64,000 nt of DNA from Verrucomicrobiales bacterium (GCA_029213005.1 JARGPI010000031.1:1-64000); one strand, 5' to 3'; positions 41,325 through 51,595 are shown, counted from the stretch's first letter. Notes: generated from the letters alone by a model not told the origin. Numbers and translations are program-made.

Positions 41325-44300
41325 CTATTGGAAATAGGTAACACCTGCCTTGAAAAGAGGCTGGTGTTTGTTGCCGGGCTGGTTTTTGGCAACACTCGAC
41401 CCACGGCGTTCGGTATGTCCCATCTTACCAAAAACCCGCCCACAGGGCGAGGTGATGCCCTCGATCGCATAGACGGAACCATTGGGATTGAAACGGATAT
41501 CCATACTCGGGTTACCATCGAAATCGGTATACTGCGTGGCGATTTGGCCATTGTCAGCGAGTGCTTTGACATCTTCCTCCGATGCGTAGAATTTCCCTTC
41601 GCCGTGGGAAAAAGGTATATTGTGGAGATCGCCCACTTCGGTGGCGGCCAGCCACGGTGACTTGGTCGATGCGATTCTAGTGGTCGCATAACAGGCGATG
41701 TGGCGTCCGATGTCGTTAAAGGTCAGCGTCGGGGCACCGGCTTCCGGATCGCGGATCTCGCCGTAGGGAACCAGGCCGGTTTTGATGAGAGCCTGAAAGC
41801 CGTTACAGATTCCGAGGATAAGACCGTCGCGGTTCGTGATCAAGTCCATGACCGCATCACTGACTTCCGGGTTGCGAAGCACTGTTGCGATAAATTTACC
41901 GGAGCCGTCGGGTTCGTCACCTGCGGAAAACCCACCGGGGATCATAAGGATCTGAGATTCTCTGATTTGTTTGGCCAGCGCGGAGAGTGATTCTTCGACG
42001 TGTTGGGAAGTCAGATTGCGGAACACCTCGATGGAGGCATCGCCTCCCGCTTCGTTGAATACCTTCGCAGAATCGTATTCCGAGTTGGTCCCGGGGAAAG
42101 CGGGGATGATGACCTTCGGTCGAGCGCCTTTGACAAGGTTCGCCGATTTTCGGGCGGCAGACTCGCCCCGGTAGCTAAAGGTTTCGACCGATTGATGGGC
42201 TGCTTTGGTATAGGTCGGGTAGATTGGTTCCAGAGTTTCCGTCCAGGCTTTGATCAGGGTATCGAGGTCGATGGTTTCTCCTCCTGCAACGATAGCGCTT
42301 TCCGCGATCGTCGTCCCGATCTTTACCGCCTTGAGCTCTTCAGGCAGCGATTCGCCTGCTTTGACTTCGACGACCCAGTTGAAATACTTTTCGTTAAACA
42401 GTTCAGATGAGTCGAGGGTGAGGTCGGCCCCGATCTGGTTTCCGAATGCCATCTGGCTGACTCCCACGGCAACGCCGCCTTCGGCGAGGGAAGTCATCGC
42501 ATTGATTTTGCCGGTTTTGTTTTCAGTATAGAGAAGGGAAGCGTATTTCTTGAGTACTTTAAAATCCGGAAGGTAGTTTGAGTCTCGTGGAGCCGTTACT
42601 AAGTAGATATCACTACCGACTTCTTTGAATTCCGGAGATATGGCGAGGCTTGCTTTTCCGGGTGCCACGGCAAATGACACCAGAGTCGGTGGCACGTCGA
42701 TTTCGTTAAAAGTGCCGGACATCGAATCTTTACCACCGATGGCACCGAGCCGAAGTTCGTTTTGAGCGGTGAAGGCTCCGAGGAGGGCCGCAAACGGTTT
42801 GCCCCAGCGGGATGGGTTGGTTCCGAGTTTTTCGAAGTACTCCTGCAGGGTGAGTCGAATGTCATCGATGTGGGCACCGGAGGCGACAATTTTACAGACC
42901 GATTCGGTAACAGCATAGAGTGCGCCGTGGTAGGGGGACCAGGTGGCAATATTCGGGTTGAAGCCCCAGCTCATGTGCGAGGTGGTATCTGTGTTACCAC
43001 TCAACAAAGGCATTTTTGCGACCATCGCATCGACTGGTGTCAGTTGAGTCTTTCCGCCAAAAGGCTGTAGTACGGTTCCGGCCCCAACTGAGGAATCAAA
43101 CTGTTCGCCAAGTCCTTTTTGACCGCAGAAATTGAGATCGCTCAGGGCGGTGGTAAAGGCTTCCGGTATCGATTTTGCACTGGCGACGGTTTGTAAAGGT
43201 TTGCCAAGGGGGCAATCGATAGTCGGTGCCGTAACTTCGATATCGGCTGACTGAGTGACGCCGTTGGTATCGAGAAATGCCCGGGAAAAGTTCACGATTT
43301 CTTTACCGCGCCATTTGATCACGAGGCGACCGGTGTCGGTCACATTGGCGACGTGAGTACACTCGAGGTTTTCTTTATCACACTCGGCTTTGAAGTAGTC
43401 GATTTCGCCGGGGTCGACACAGATTGCCATACGCTCCTGCGATTCAGAAATCGCGAGTTCGGTTCCGTCGAGCCCATCGTATTTTTTAGGTACATCATCG
43501 AGAGTGATGTCGAGCGATGGAGCAATTTCGCCGATCGCTACCGAGACACCGCCCGCGCCAAAATCATTACAGACTTTGATTTTCCTGGTGAGTTCCGGTT
43601 TGCGGAAGAGGCGCTGGATTTTGCGTTCGGTAGGGGCGTTACCTTTCTGAACCTCTGCCGAGTTATCGAGCGCGGTATCGGTATGTTCTTTACTGGAGCC
43701 GGTGGCTCCTCCCACGCCATCGCGACCGGTTCGGCCTCCGATGAGTAGGATGACATCGCCCTTTGCCGGGCTCCCGCGAAATACATTTTCCTTCGGTGCG
43801 GCGGCGACGACGGCCCCAATTTCCATGCGCTTGGCGACATAGTTGGGGTGGTAGACTTCGGAGACCTGACCAGTGGCCAGACCGATCTGGTTCCCGTAGG
43901 AACTGTAGCCGTCGGCTGCTCCCTGGCAGATGACCCGCTGGGGCAGTTTGCCTTCGATTGTTTCACTGAACGGAGTTCGTGGATCGGCAGCACCGGTGAC
44001 CCGCATTGCCTGGAAAACGTAGGAGCGACCGGACAGCGGGTCGCGGATACACCCGCCGAGACAGGTCGCGGCTCCACCAAATGGTTCAATTTCGGTGGGG
44101 TGGTTGTGGGTCTCATTTTTAAACATGAGAAGCCATTCCTGATCAACGCCGTCGACGTCCACGGGGATGACGATGGACGCAGCGTTGATTTCCTCAGAGA
44201 TCTCCACGTTGTCGAGCTCGCCGGTTTTACGGAGCTCTTTCATCCCGATCAGGGCGATGTCCATCAGCGTCTCGGGACGTGTCTCGATTTTGTCTCCGTA

Positions 44301-45071
44301 GACGGATTGTCGAGTTTCCTGGTAGCGGACGTAGGCCTGTTTTACGACGTCGGTGCCATCGTTGAAAACGACCTGGTTGAATTTGGTCGCAAAAGTGGTG
44401 TGGCGGCAGTGGTCCGACCAGTAAGTATCCAGCATTTTAATTTCGGTGATGCTGGGATCGCGGCCCTCTTCATCGCGGAAGTAATCGCGAGTGAAAACAA
44501 AGTCTTCGAAGCTCATTGCGAGTCCGAGAGCGGAACAGCGGGCGGCGAGAGCTTCATCACTTTCGGTCGTGAATCCCTCGAGAATCTGGACGTCGCCGGG
44601 AACTTCGATTTTTTGCTCAAGTGAGTCCGGTCGATCCATCGATGCTTCGCGGGAATCGACGGCGTTAATGCAGTATTTTTTGACCCTTGCGAGGTCGTCG
44701 GGACTGATTTCGCCCTGAAGTACAATGATTTGGGCGGATGCCACGAGCGGCTTCTTTGAAGTTAAGATTTGAACACATTGAGCGGCGGAATCAGCTCGCT
44801 GATCAAACTGTCCGGGGAGAAATTCCACCGCGAAGGCTGTCTCGTCATCGCTGATGTCTAAATCCTGAGTTACCGAGGCAATCTGCGGTTCGGACAGGAT
44901 TAACTGCGTTGCCTTGTCGAATTCCGCGTCAGTCAGGCCATCGACATCGTAACGTTGGATCACTCGGACGCCGGAGAGGCTTTTGAGAGCTAGATTCTCC
45001 TGAAGATCGAGGATCAGACCTTTTGCTTCGGAGTTGAATTCGGTTTGTTTTTCGACAAAAACGCGGTTCAT
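41325..45071 (-). CDS. purL: Phosphoribosylformylglycinamidine synthase, large single-chain type
   Basis: A 1248-residue protein that makes FGAM from FGAR, glutamine and ATP in purine synthesis. It is the long type with synthetase and glutaminase in one chain. EEGRDPSITEIKMLDTYWSD followed by HCRHTTF holds the active-site His, and NETHNHPTEIEPFGGAATCL the nucleotide site. The second AIRS half contains VGTILQ-like and IGGKDSMSG motifs (KDSM). From about residue 990, RPKVIIPAFPGTNSEYDSAK starts the class I glutaminase, with the catalytic Cys in LGICNGFQALIK and a His/Glu pair in FSHGEGKF. The protein is complete. A degenerate paralogue is convergent with it. Confidence 0.95.
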   Translation of the reverse strand: MNRVFVEKQTEFNSEAKGLILDLQENLALKSLSGVRVIQRYDVDGLTDAEFDKATQLILSEPQIASVTQDLDISDDETAFAVEFLPGQFDQRADSAAQCVQILTSKKPLVASAQIIVLQGEISPDDLARVKKYCINAVDSREASMDRPDSLEQKIEVPGDVQILEGFTTESDEALAARCSALGLAMSFEDFVFTRDYFRDEEGRDPSITEIKMLDTYWSDHCRHTTFATKFNQVVFNDGTDVVKQAYVRYQETRQSVYGDKIETRPETLMDIALIGMKELRKTGELDNVEISEEINAASIVIPVDVDGVDQEWLLMFKNETHNHPTEIEPFGGAATCLGGCIRDPLSGRSYVFQAMRVTGAADPRTPFSETIEGKLPQRVICQGAADGYSSYGNQIGLATGQVSEVYHPNYVAKRMEIGAVVAAAPKENVFRGSPAKGDVILLIGGRTGRDGVGGATGSSKEHTDTALDNSAEVQKGNAPTERKIQRLFRKPELTRKIKVCNDFGAGGVSVAIGEIAPSLDITLDDVPKKYDGLDGTELAISESQERMAICVDPGEIDYFKAECDKENLECTHVANVTDTGRLVIKWRGKEIVNFSRAFLDTNGVTQSADIEVTAPTIDCPLGKPLQTVASAKSIPEAFTTALSDLNFCGQKGLGEQFDSSVGAGTVLQPFGGKTQLTPVDAMVAKMPLLSGNTDTTSHMSWGFNPNIATWSPYHGALYAVTESVCKIVASGAHIDDIRLTLQEYFEKLGTNPSRWGKPFAALLGAFTAQNELRLGAIGGKDSMSGTFNEIDVPPTLVSFAVAPGKASLAISPEFKEVGSDIYLVTAPRDSNYLPDFKVLKKYASLLYTENKTGKINAMTSLAEGGVAVGVSQMAFGNQIGADLTLDSSELFNEKYFNWVVEVKAGESLPEELKAVKIGTTIAESAIVAGGETIDLDTLIKAWTETLEPIYPTYTKAAHQSVETFSYRGESAARKSANLVKGARPKVIIPAFPGTNSEYDSAKVFNEAGGDASIEVFRNLTSQHVEESLSALAKQIRESQILMIPGGFSAGDEPDGSGKFIATVLRNPEVSDAVMDLITNRDGLILGICNGFQALIKTGLVPYGEIRDPEAGAPTLTFNDIGRHIACYATTRIASTKSPWLAATEVGDLHNIPFSHGEGKFYASEEDVKALADNGQIATQYTDFDGNPSMDIRFNPNGSVYAIEGITSPCGRVFGKMGHTERRGSSVAKNQPGNKHQPLFKAGVTYFQ

Positions 45072-45246
45072 CAGTTAAGGTGTTGGATTGCCCTGAAAAT
45101 CGGGATAGTTGGCCCTAATTGATGGATTGCGGTGAGTCAAATGATTCGAGCGGTGAAGCGGGAGCTGGACTCGATTAAATTGCCGGTTCCGGATTTTTTG
45201 ATCTCGCTTTCTATTCTGCTGAGGTCCACGATTGGCGCTTTTCGTA

Positions 45247-46485
45247 ATGGTCTCCAGGAAGCCCGCCATTGTTTTCATTTTCATCACTCTGGTTCTCGAT
45301 ATTTTGGGGATCGGATTGATCGTGCCGATTTTTCCCAAACTGGTGGACCAGTTGCGGGGAGGTGATCCGGCTTCGGGGGCCTTTGCCTACGGCTGGATTC
45401 TGGGAGCCTATGCGTTGATGCAGTTTATCTTTTCCCCGATTCTGGGAGCGCTTTCCGACAAATACGGACGACGCAAAGTGATTTTACTGTCTCTTTTCGG
45501 AGCGGGATTGGACTATTTTCTAATCGCCTGGGCTCCGACTTTGATCTGGTTTTTTATTGGACGAATCATTTCCGGAATCACCGGGGCCAATATTTCTGCG
45601 GCCTCAGCTTATATTGCCGACGTGAGTCCTCCGGAGCGACGGGCGGCTAATTTCGGCTTAATCGGCGCCGCGTTCGGCTTCGGTTTTGCGTTTGGGCCCG
45701 CTCTGGGCGGTTATCTGGCGGAGTTCGGAGTCAATCATTTCGGAGAAAACGGGATTCGACTGCCTTTTGTGGTCGCGGGATGTCTCACTTTGGTGAACTG
45801 GCTTTACGGCTTTTTCGTCCTGCCGGAATCGCTGAAAGAGGAGAATCGACGGGAATTCAGTCTGAAAAATTCCAACCCGTTTAATTCCCTGATCAATTTG
45901 AAGCGTTACCCGCTGGTTCTCGGATTGGCGTCGACTTATCTGATCCTCGGGTTGGGACATCAGGTTTTTCCGGCAATCTGGGTGCTCTTTACTGATTTCA
46001 AATTCGGATGGAACAGTCGGGAGGTCGGAAACTCCCTGGCCTTCGTCGGGATCATGGCGGTGGTGGTTCAGGGCGGGCTGGCGAGAAGGTTGATTCCCTT
46101 CCTGGGCGAGCGGAAAGCGGCCATCATCGGGACATTGATTAATATCTCAGGCTACGTCGCTTACGGTCTGGTCACAGCGCCGTGGATGATCTACGTCGTA
46201 ATTTTCTGCGGAGCGATTGGCGGAATTGCGACCCCGGCGATTCAGGGACTGGTTTCCCGGGCGGTGGGGGATGACGAGCAGGGAGGGGTTCAGGGTTCCC
46301 TGTCATCGCTGCAAAGCGTCGCCGGATTTGTCGGGCCGATCTTGATGACCTCGATCTACGGCTTTTTCATTTCGGAGAAGGTGCCGAATCAAATTCCCGG
46401 AGCGGCCTTCTTTTTCGCCGCCGGACTGGCTGTGATCGGATTTTTCCTGATGCTGGCTTCTTTTAGAAAAGTCCCTCTGGACTGA
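45247..46485 (+). CDS. MFS transporter, TetA-like (TCR/Tet family)
   Basis: ATG 45247 is the better start (TTG 45232 is the next upstream). The 412-residue protein has twelve membrane segments. Motif A is canonical (LGALSDKYGRRKVILLSLFG), and the first helix reads FITLVLDILGIGLIVPIFPK, typical of TetA-like efflux proteins; the motif C-type segment GFGFAFGPALGGYL is present. The family exports tetracyclines or other small molecules; environmental members have unknown substrates, so resistance should not be assumed. It is divergent from purL. Confidence 0.85.
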   Translation: MVSRKPAIVFIFITLVLDILGIGLIVPIFPKLVDQLRGGDPASGAFAYGWILGAYALMQFIFSPILGALSDKYGRRKVILLSLFGAGLDYFLIAWAPTLIWFFIGRIISGITGANISAASAYIADVSPPERRAANFGLIGAAFGFGFAFGPALGGYLAEFGVNHFGENGIRLPFVVAGCLTLVNWLYGFFVLPESLKEENRREFSLKNSNPFNSLINLKRYPLVLGLASTYLILGLGHQVFPAIWVLFTDFKFGWNSREVGNSLAFVGIMAVVVQGGLARRLIPFLGERKAAIIGTLINISGYVAYGLVTAPWMIYVVIFCGAIGGIATPAIQGLVSRAVGDDEQGGVQGSLSSLQSVAGFVGPILMTSIYGFFISEKVPNQIPGAAFFFAAGLAVIGFFLMLASFRKVPLD

Positions 46486-47379
46486 TTACTTCAGAATCCG
46501 CCCTGTGAATCCAACCTGAAGTTCTCCGGGCATGGTGTCTTTCGGGCCGTAATGGAACACCCGGGTTGCCTCGACTCCCGAATCTTTCGCTGCGTAAATC
46601 GCGATTTCAAAACGGGGCGGCACTTTGCCGCTGGGAATCTTTTTGGTGCGTAACGTGATCTGATTGGTCTGTTTGCGAATTCCACCCATCACCAGTTCGC
46701 GACCCATGTTGTTTTGGATTTTGCCGAGACGATGTCCGTTGATCCAGATTTCGGTATCGAACCCGATTGAGGTCACCCAGGCTTCAGCCATCAATTCCGG
46801 AGTACTCACGGGCTGAGGGATCTGCGGGATAAAACCGAGCGGTTGAAATTCCTCTCCGGATAAGAATGAAAAGTCCTGTTGAGCGATTTGATGGAGGATA
46901 CCGGTGTCCTGCCCGATTCTCACGATCCGCGAATTGTCGAAAGCCCATTTTCCCTCTTCTTTCAAAAAGCGGAGGACCAGAAATGTGTTGGTCACCTGGC
47001 TGGGGTCGGACACTCCGAAGTCCGCTTTGCCAAAGTAGATCGCACTCGCGGTGTCGCGGCGGGTAAAAACATTCAGAGACACCAGATTATTCAGCGGTGG
47101 TGGCTCCAGAACGCTGTCGAAAAGGGCTTCCGGGAAAGGGTGACGCTCGGAGATGATGCGGTTTCTGGTTTCCAGCCGGCGGTACATGGCGGTGACGTTC
47201 TCCCAGGCTTTTAGATCCTGACGCAGCATCGCGTTCCTCCAATTTTGATAAACGGTCTCCAGTTCGGCCCGCATCGCAGGTTCCGAGCGGGCCGGTGGGA
47301 GGGTATCCTCCTGCCCCGGACAGGCCGGAGAAAGGATGAATGTTAGGAAAAGGGCAGCGGAAAAAAGGGATCTGACCAT
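46486..47379 (-). CDS. Secreted hypothetical protein, possibly NTF2-like plus beta domain
   Basis: ATG 47379 starts a signal peptide (MVRSLFSAALFLTFILSPAC); the mature protein has about 275 residues. The first half (ELETVYQNWRNAMLRQDLKA) looks like the helix start of NTF2/SnoaL-like proteins, and the FLVLRFLKEEGKWAFDNSRI strand fits too. The second half is beta-rich (VTSIGFDTEIWINGHRLGKI) and resembles a small carbohydrate-binding or jelly-roll fold. No function is recognised. It is tail-to-tail with the MFS gene with no spacer (stops adjacent). Confidence 0.6.
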   Translation of the reverse strand: MVRSLFSAALFLTFILSPACPGQEDTLPPARSEPAMRAELETVYQNWRNAMLRQDLKAWENVTAMYRRLETRNRIISERHPFPEALFDSVLEPPPLNNLVSLNVFTRRDTASAIYFGKADFGVSDPSQVTNTFLVLRFLKEEGKWAFDNSRIVRIGQDTGILHQIAQQDFSFLSGEEFQPLGFIPQIPQPVSTPELMAEAWVTSIGFDTEIWINGHRLGKIQNNMGRELVMGGIRKQTNQITLRTKKIPSGKVPPRFEIAIYAAKDSGVEATRVFHYGPKDTMPGELQVGFTGRILK

Positions 47380-47498
47380 AGGGCACCTTAACATCTTAAT
47401 TTCGAAAACACAGGCACGAATTTTGCTGATCGCGGGTTGATGTGCTTGCCTGAGAGGTAAAAAGACAATAGCTTCGGGCGTTCCAATCTAAAAGCGAC

Positions 47499-48386
47499 AT
47501 GGCCGGATCTTTTGACTCTCTAAACAGTGCACAGCAGCAATTGCTGGAGCAGGCTCAAGGGTTTGCTTACCGGAAAACCACTGGCGGTGAGGAGTTGAAG
47601 ATTCACTTTTACCTCCCCAAAGGTCTCAAAGAAGGGCCAAAACGTCCGGTTTTCCTGTTTTTCTTCAGCGGCAACTGGGATCGGGGCAACATCGTTCAGT
47701 TTGCTCCCCACGCTCTGCATTTTGTGGAACGCGGTGCGGTGTGCGGGTTGGTGGAGTATTCGACGAGCTCAACCCATCCGGGATCAACCCCGATGAATTC
47801 CACTTATGACGGTATGGCGGCGATTCGCTTTGTGCGCCGCTATCAGGAACAGCTCCACATCGATCCGGAAAAAGTGATCGCAATGGGGGCGGGTGCCGGT
47901 GCCAACATCGCGGGATGCACCGCTCTGGGAGCAAAAATCAAAGATCCGGACGATGAGACCGGAATCAGTCATGTTCCGAATGCCTGTGTGTTGCTCAGCT
48001 CGATTATCGATATCAAAAAGACGAGCTTTGCGTTCAAGCAGTTTTCCGCCAAACCGGCGGAGGCCAAAAAGTTGAGTCTGTCCTCGATGATCGATCATTC
48101 GCCGCCCTGTCCGGTGATTATGATTCACGGAACCGCGGACCGGATGACTTCAATTGACGAAGCGATGGCTTTTGCGGCAAAGATGAAGCGTCGCAAAAAG
48201 AACGAATTTCAATTTCACGCGTTTGAAGGTCGAGATTCCAATTTCTACAATCTCAACATGGACCCGATGTCATTCGAGGCCGCTTTGAACCTGATCGACA
48301 CTTTTCTCGTCGATCACCTGTTTCTCGAAATGAATGACGACCCGAACGGGGCCAGTCTGGTTTCGTGGAGAGAGCAGGATTTTTGA
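47499..48386 (+). CDS. Alpha/beta hydrolase (esterase-like)
   Basis: A 295-residue cytosolic protein with the HSL/BD-FAE-like pattern: RPVFLFFFSGNWDRGNIVQF takes the place of the HGGG oxyanion loop, IDPEKVIAMGAGAGANIAGC takes the place of the nucleophile elbow, where G-x-S-x-G reads GAGAG with Ala at the Ser position. PPCPVIMIHGTADRMTSIDE supplies the acid strand. If the elbow is aligned correctly, the nucleophile Ser is missing, so it may be inactive or use another residue. It stands alone between two convergent genes. Confidence 0.75.
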   Translation: MAGSFDSLNSAQQQLLEQAQGFAYRKTTGGEELKIHFYLPKGLKEGPKRPVFLFFFSGNWDRGNIVQFAPHALHFVERGAVCGLVEYSTSSTHPGSTPMNSTYDGMAAIRFVRRYQEQLHIDPEKVIAMGAGAGANIAGCTALGAKIKDPDDETGISHVPNACVLLSSIIDIKKTSFAFKQFSAKPAEAKKLSLSSMIDHSPPCPVIMIHGTADRMTSIDEAMAFAAKMKRRKKNEFQFHAFEGRDSNFYNLNMDPMSFEAALNLIDTFLVDHLFLEMNDDPNGASLVSWREQDF

Positions 48387-48423
48387 GTTCGTCCCGCTCC
48401 CGTCCACGAAAAACCGGTGTGTG

Positions 48424-48906
48424 CTATTTCAAATAGCTGCGAAGCATCCACGCAAATTTCTGGTGCGTGCTGATTCGTCCGATCAAAAGGTCTTCAGTTT
48501 CTGCGTCACCGCTTTCAGCCGCAAGAAGGCGGGTTTTGTGAGCGGTTTCGATCACTTTCTCGTGTCCCACCAGGACGCTGGCGACAAAATCTTTTGCCGG
48601 ACAGCCCGAAGCGGACGGTCCTTCTTCGATATTCGACATGGAAGCGAGCGTTTTTAATCCGCCTGCGGAATAGCAATCCAGTGCCCGAACCCGCTCCGCA
48701 ATATCATCAATGGCGGTGAATAACTCTTCATACTGAGTTTGAAAACCGGTGTGAAGGGGATAGAAATCAGCGCCCTCAACATTCCAGTGGGCGAGGTGAA
48801 GTTGCGCCATCAATCCGTAGGAATCGGCGACTAGTTGGTTCAGTCCAGCTGCGATATCCGTGATCGCAGAATCCTTAATGGTGTTAGTTGCTGTCGTTGT
48901 ACTCAT
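48424..48906 (-). CDS. dps: Dps-family ferritin-like protein
   Basis: A 160-residue four-helix protein. The ferroxidase signature is clear: LAHWNVEGADFYPLHTGFQT followed by YEELFTAIDDIAERVRALD (His, Asp and Glu ligands across the dimer interface). The N-terminal tail is short and Thr-rich rather than Lys-rich, so DNA binding is less sure than iron storage and peroxide protection. The gene is monocistronic. Confidence 0.9.
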   Translation of the reverse strand: MSTTTATNTIKDSAITDIAAGLNQLVADSYGLMAQLHLAHWNVEGADFYPLHTGFQTQYEELFTAIDDIAERVRALDCYSAGGLKTLASMSNIEEGPSASGCPAKDFVASVLVGHEKVIETAHKTRLLAAESGDAETEDLLIGRISTHQKFAWMLRSYLK

Positions 48907-49006
48907 GGATTAACGATCCCTTTTATTGAGACTGATCTCAACCGAATAACTGACTCATTTTAGGTAAAAAACCCTGTTATTGATTCGCATTCGCAACACC
49001 AATTTT

Positions 49007-51595
49007 ATGAAGAAACCAGTCATTCTGTCCCTGTTTGGATTGCTATCCATTCTCTGTTTACCTGCTCAGGATGCGTCGCATCTGAAGTTGAATTCGCCGT
49101 TTGGCTCCTTTGTGGAAGACGACTTTCCGTTTTTCACGCAAACGCTTGACTGCCGGGATCTGGGAGAGGATTGGTCGGAAAATAATCTCACACCACGCGG
49201 GGTGATTTTGAAGTTGGGGGATGGCAACTATGCGGCTTTCGATATTGATCTCCTCCGGGTTGCACTGGTTTGGAAGGAAAACGAGAAGGGTGAGTATTTG
49301 ACGATGACCGGAATGGCTCCGGGAAGCTATCGTCTGCCGAACAAAAAGGCTGCGGCGGGACAGAAAAGTCTTCCGAAGCCTATCGGGACTCCGCTCGCCG
49401 CGAACGGTCTCTACGCCGGATTCGGGGACAGGAAAGATAACAGAGATCGATTGGGTGCCAGTGATGACGAGCACGGTCTGGGCCCTGCAAAGGGCTTGAA
49501 ATGGCTGGGACTCGAAGTGGGGCAATCCGCGGTGACTCTGAGATACGAAGTGGAGGGGATTCCTTTGAAAGAACGATGGACGGGGCTCACCCGGACCATC
49601 GAATACGAAAAACTCCCCAAACCATTGACCGTGCAGCTGACGAGTGATCTCTCTTTTACATTGGCGGCAACGGATGAGCCAGGCGCGCTGGCTTATGATT
49701 ATTCCGGGGCTAATAAACCGGTTCAACTGACTGATTTTTCGAAACCGGAGCCGAAGACCGAGCAACACTTCGAAGGTGAAATCACAACAAGCCGGAAAGA
49801 GGCGGTTTCAGAAAACGGTTTTGATATCGAGGAGGTGGAGCTGCCGATGCCGAATCGATGGAAACGTAATGTCAGACTATCAGCGTTTGCGTTCTTTAAA
49901 AATGGAGATGCCGCAGTTGCTACTTTCGATGGCGATGTCTGGATTGTTTCGGGGCTTTCCGATGATTTGCAAAAGGTTGGCTGGCGTCGTTTTGCCTCCG
50001 GGCTTCACGAGCCGATCGGTCTCGAAGTGGTCGACGACCAGATCTATGTTTTTTCGCGGAACGGCATTGTTCGACTTCATGATAAGAATCAGAACGGGGA
50101 AGCGGATTTTTACGAAAACTTCTCGGATGTGGTTCCGCAAACCGCTGAGACACGGGAGTTTGCCAACGATATCGTAGCGAAACCGGGAGGTGGTTTTTAT
50201 CTCGCCAAAGGAGGTCAGCAGGGAACCACTCTCGGTATCGCCAACGGGACGGTTGTGGAGGTTTCACCGGATGGTCAGAGCTATGAAATTGTCAGCACCG
50301 GTTTGAGAATGCCCTACATCGGGGTCGATCCGGAAACCGGGATCGTCACCGCCAGCGATCAGCAGGGGAACTGGAAGCCGGCGACGCCGGTCCGGATCGT
50401 GAGAAAAGGGGAATACTATGGTTTTCAGCCGTCACGTTTCAAAGATAAAGCAGTTCATCCTCAGCCGACGGTCGAACCTCAGGTATGGATTCCACATTTT
50501 GTGAATCAGTCCGGAGCGAGTCAGGTTTGGTTGCGAAATGCCAACATGGGGCTTTTGAATGATTCTTTGATCCACGTTGGTTACAATCGACCTGAGATCT
50601 TTAAAATATACTTCGAAAAGCACGGCGAAAATATCGTGCAGGGAAATGTCGCCTCAATCGCCCATAATTTTGCATCGGGTTTGTTGAAGGGCAAAGTTCA
50701 TCCGGTCGACGGCAGTCTCTGGCTCACGGGCTTTAAGATCTGGGGGACGTCTGCGGAACAAATCAGCGGATTGTACCGGGTCACGCCAAACGGTGAACCA
50801 GTCTGGGTTCCATCGAATCTTCATTCGGAGAAGCGGGGTGTGTTGCTCAGTTTTGAGCAGGAAGTGGAGCCGTCAATCGCCGGGCAACTGACTTCCTATT
50901 CGGTAGATCGCTGGAACTACAAACGGACTCACAACTACGGTTCAGGTCACTATCAATTGAACGGGGAGCCCGGCCAGGAGACCCTTCCGGTGGCCAGCGT
51001 GAAAATATCGCAGGATAAAAAGAGCGTGTTTCTCGGAATCCCCGATATGAAACCCTGTCATTCCCTCCGGGTCACTTATAAAGTGCCGACCCTGAAGGAA
51101 GTCAATGTGGCCAGTGCGTTTTTCACCCTGCACGAACTTCCCACTCTCGACCTGACGAGTGAAGGTTTTGAGGATGATCAGGTCGATCTGGAATTAACGG
51201 CCGAAATGTTGACTCAGGTTGAGGAGGTGGAACCCACGGCGGAGCTGGGAGAGGCTACGGCATTGAAATTTGGTTGTATTGCCTGCCATGCCGCCGGTGA
51301 GAATGTCCCAATGGCGACTGCCGGAGCCGGGGCTCAAGTAGCGGTGGGGCCTGCCTGGAATGGATTGTGGAAATCGAAACGCGAGTTTTCCGATGGAACC
51401 GAACTCAGAAACGTCGATGAAGTTTACCTGCGCGAATCGATCCTCGATCCAGCGAGAAAGGTGGCCAAAGGTTTTGAAACGGAAAAGACCGGAGTCGGGA
51501 TGCCTTCCTATCTCGGAGTGCTAAAGGATTACGAAATCAATAGTGTGGTGATGTATATCAAAACCCTACACAAAGTTAAGCCGAAGAAGAAGTAA
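49007..51595 (+). CDS. Exported heme-binding DUF6797-type protein with C-terminal cytochrome c domain
   Basis: ATG 49007 starts the signal peptide (MKKPVILSLFGLLSILCLPA). The roughly 845-residue mature protein begins with a DUF6797-type beta domain (VEDDFPFFTQTLDCRDLGED), continues as a sorbosone dehydrogenase/NHL-like propeller (EPIGLEVVDDQIYVFSRNGI, GLRMPYIGVDPETGIVTASD), and ends with a cytochrome c domain (ALKFGCIACHAAGENVPMAT, CxxCH) with a distal Met near TGVGMPSYLGVLKD. Such proteins are typical of PVC bacteria and are thought to oxidise sugars or glycans in the periplasm and pass electrons to heme. It overlaps the end of the AraC gene on the other strand by 20 bp. Confidence 0.85.
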   Translation: MKKPVILSLFGLLSILCLPAQDASHLKLNSPFGSFVEDDFPFFTQTLDCRDLGEDWSENNLTPRGVILKLGDGNYAAFDIDLLRVALVWKENEKGEYLTMTGMAPGSYRLPNKKAAAGQKSLPKPIGTPLAANGLYAGFGDRKDNRDRLGASDDEHGLGPAKGLKWLGLEVGQSAVTLRYEVEGIPLKERWTGLTRTIEYEKLPKPLTVQLTSDLSFTLAATDEPGALAYDYSGANKPVQLTDFSKPEPKTEQHFEGEITTSRKEAVSENGFDIEEVELPMPNRWKRNVRLSAFAFFKNGDAAVATFDGDVWIVSGLSDDLQKVGWRRFASGLHEPIGLEVVDDQIYVFSRNGIVRLHDKNQNGEADFYENFSDVVPQTAETREFANDIVAKPGGGFYLAKGGQQGTTLGIANGTVVEVSPDGQSYEIVSTGLRMPYIGVDPETGIVTASDQQGNWKPATPVRIVRKGEYYGFQPSRFKDKAVHPQPTVEPQVWIPHFVNQSGASQVWLRNANMGLLNDSLIHVGYNRPEIFKIYFEKHGENIVQGNVASIAHNFASGLLKGKVHPVDGSLWLTGFKIWGTSAEQISGLYRVTPNGEPVWVPSNLHSEKRGVLLSFEQEVEPSIAGQLTSYSVDRWNYKRTHNYGSGHYQLNGEPGQETLPVASVKISQDKKSVFLGIPDMKPCHSLRVTYKVPTLKEVNVASAFFTLHELPTLDLTSEGFEDDQVDLELTAEMLTQVEEVEPTAELGEATALKFGCIACHAAGENVPMATAGAGAQVAVGPAWNGLWKSKREFSDGTELRNVDEVYLRESILDPARKVAKGFETEKTGVGMPSYLGVLKDYEINSVVMYIKTLHKVKPKKK

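Noticed and set aside
45247..46485. Tetracycline resistance gene
   Set aside because: The TetA-like family is broad; no resistance-specific context or residue pattern supports that claim.
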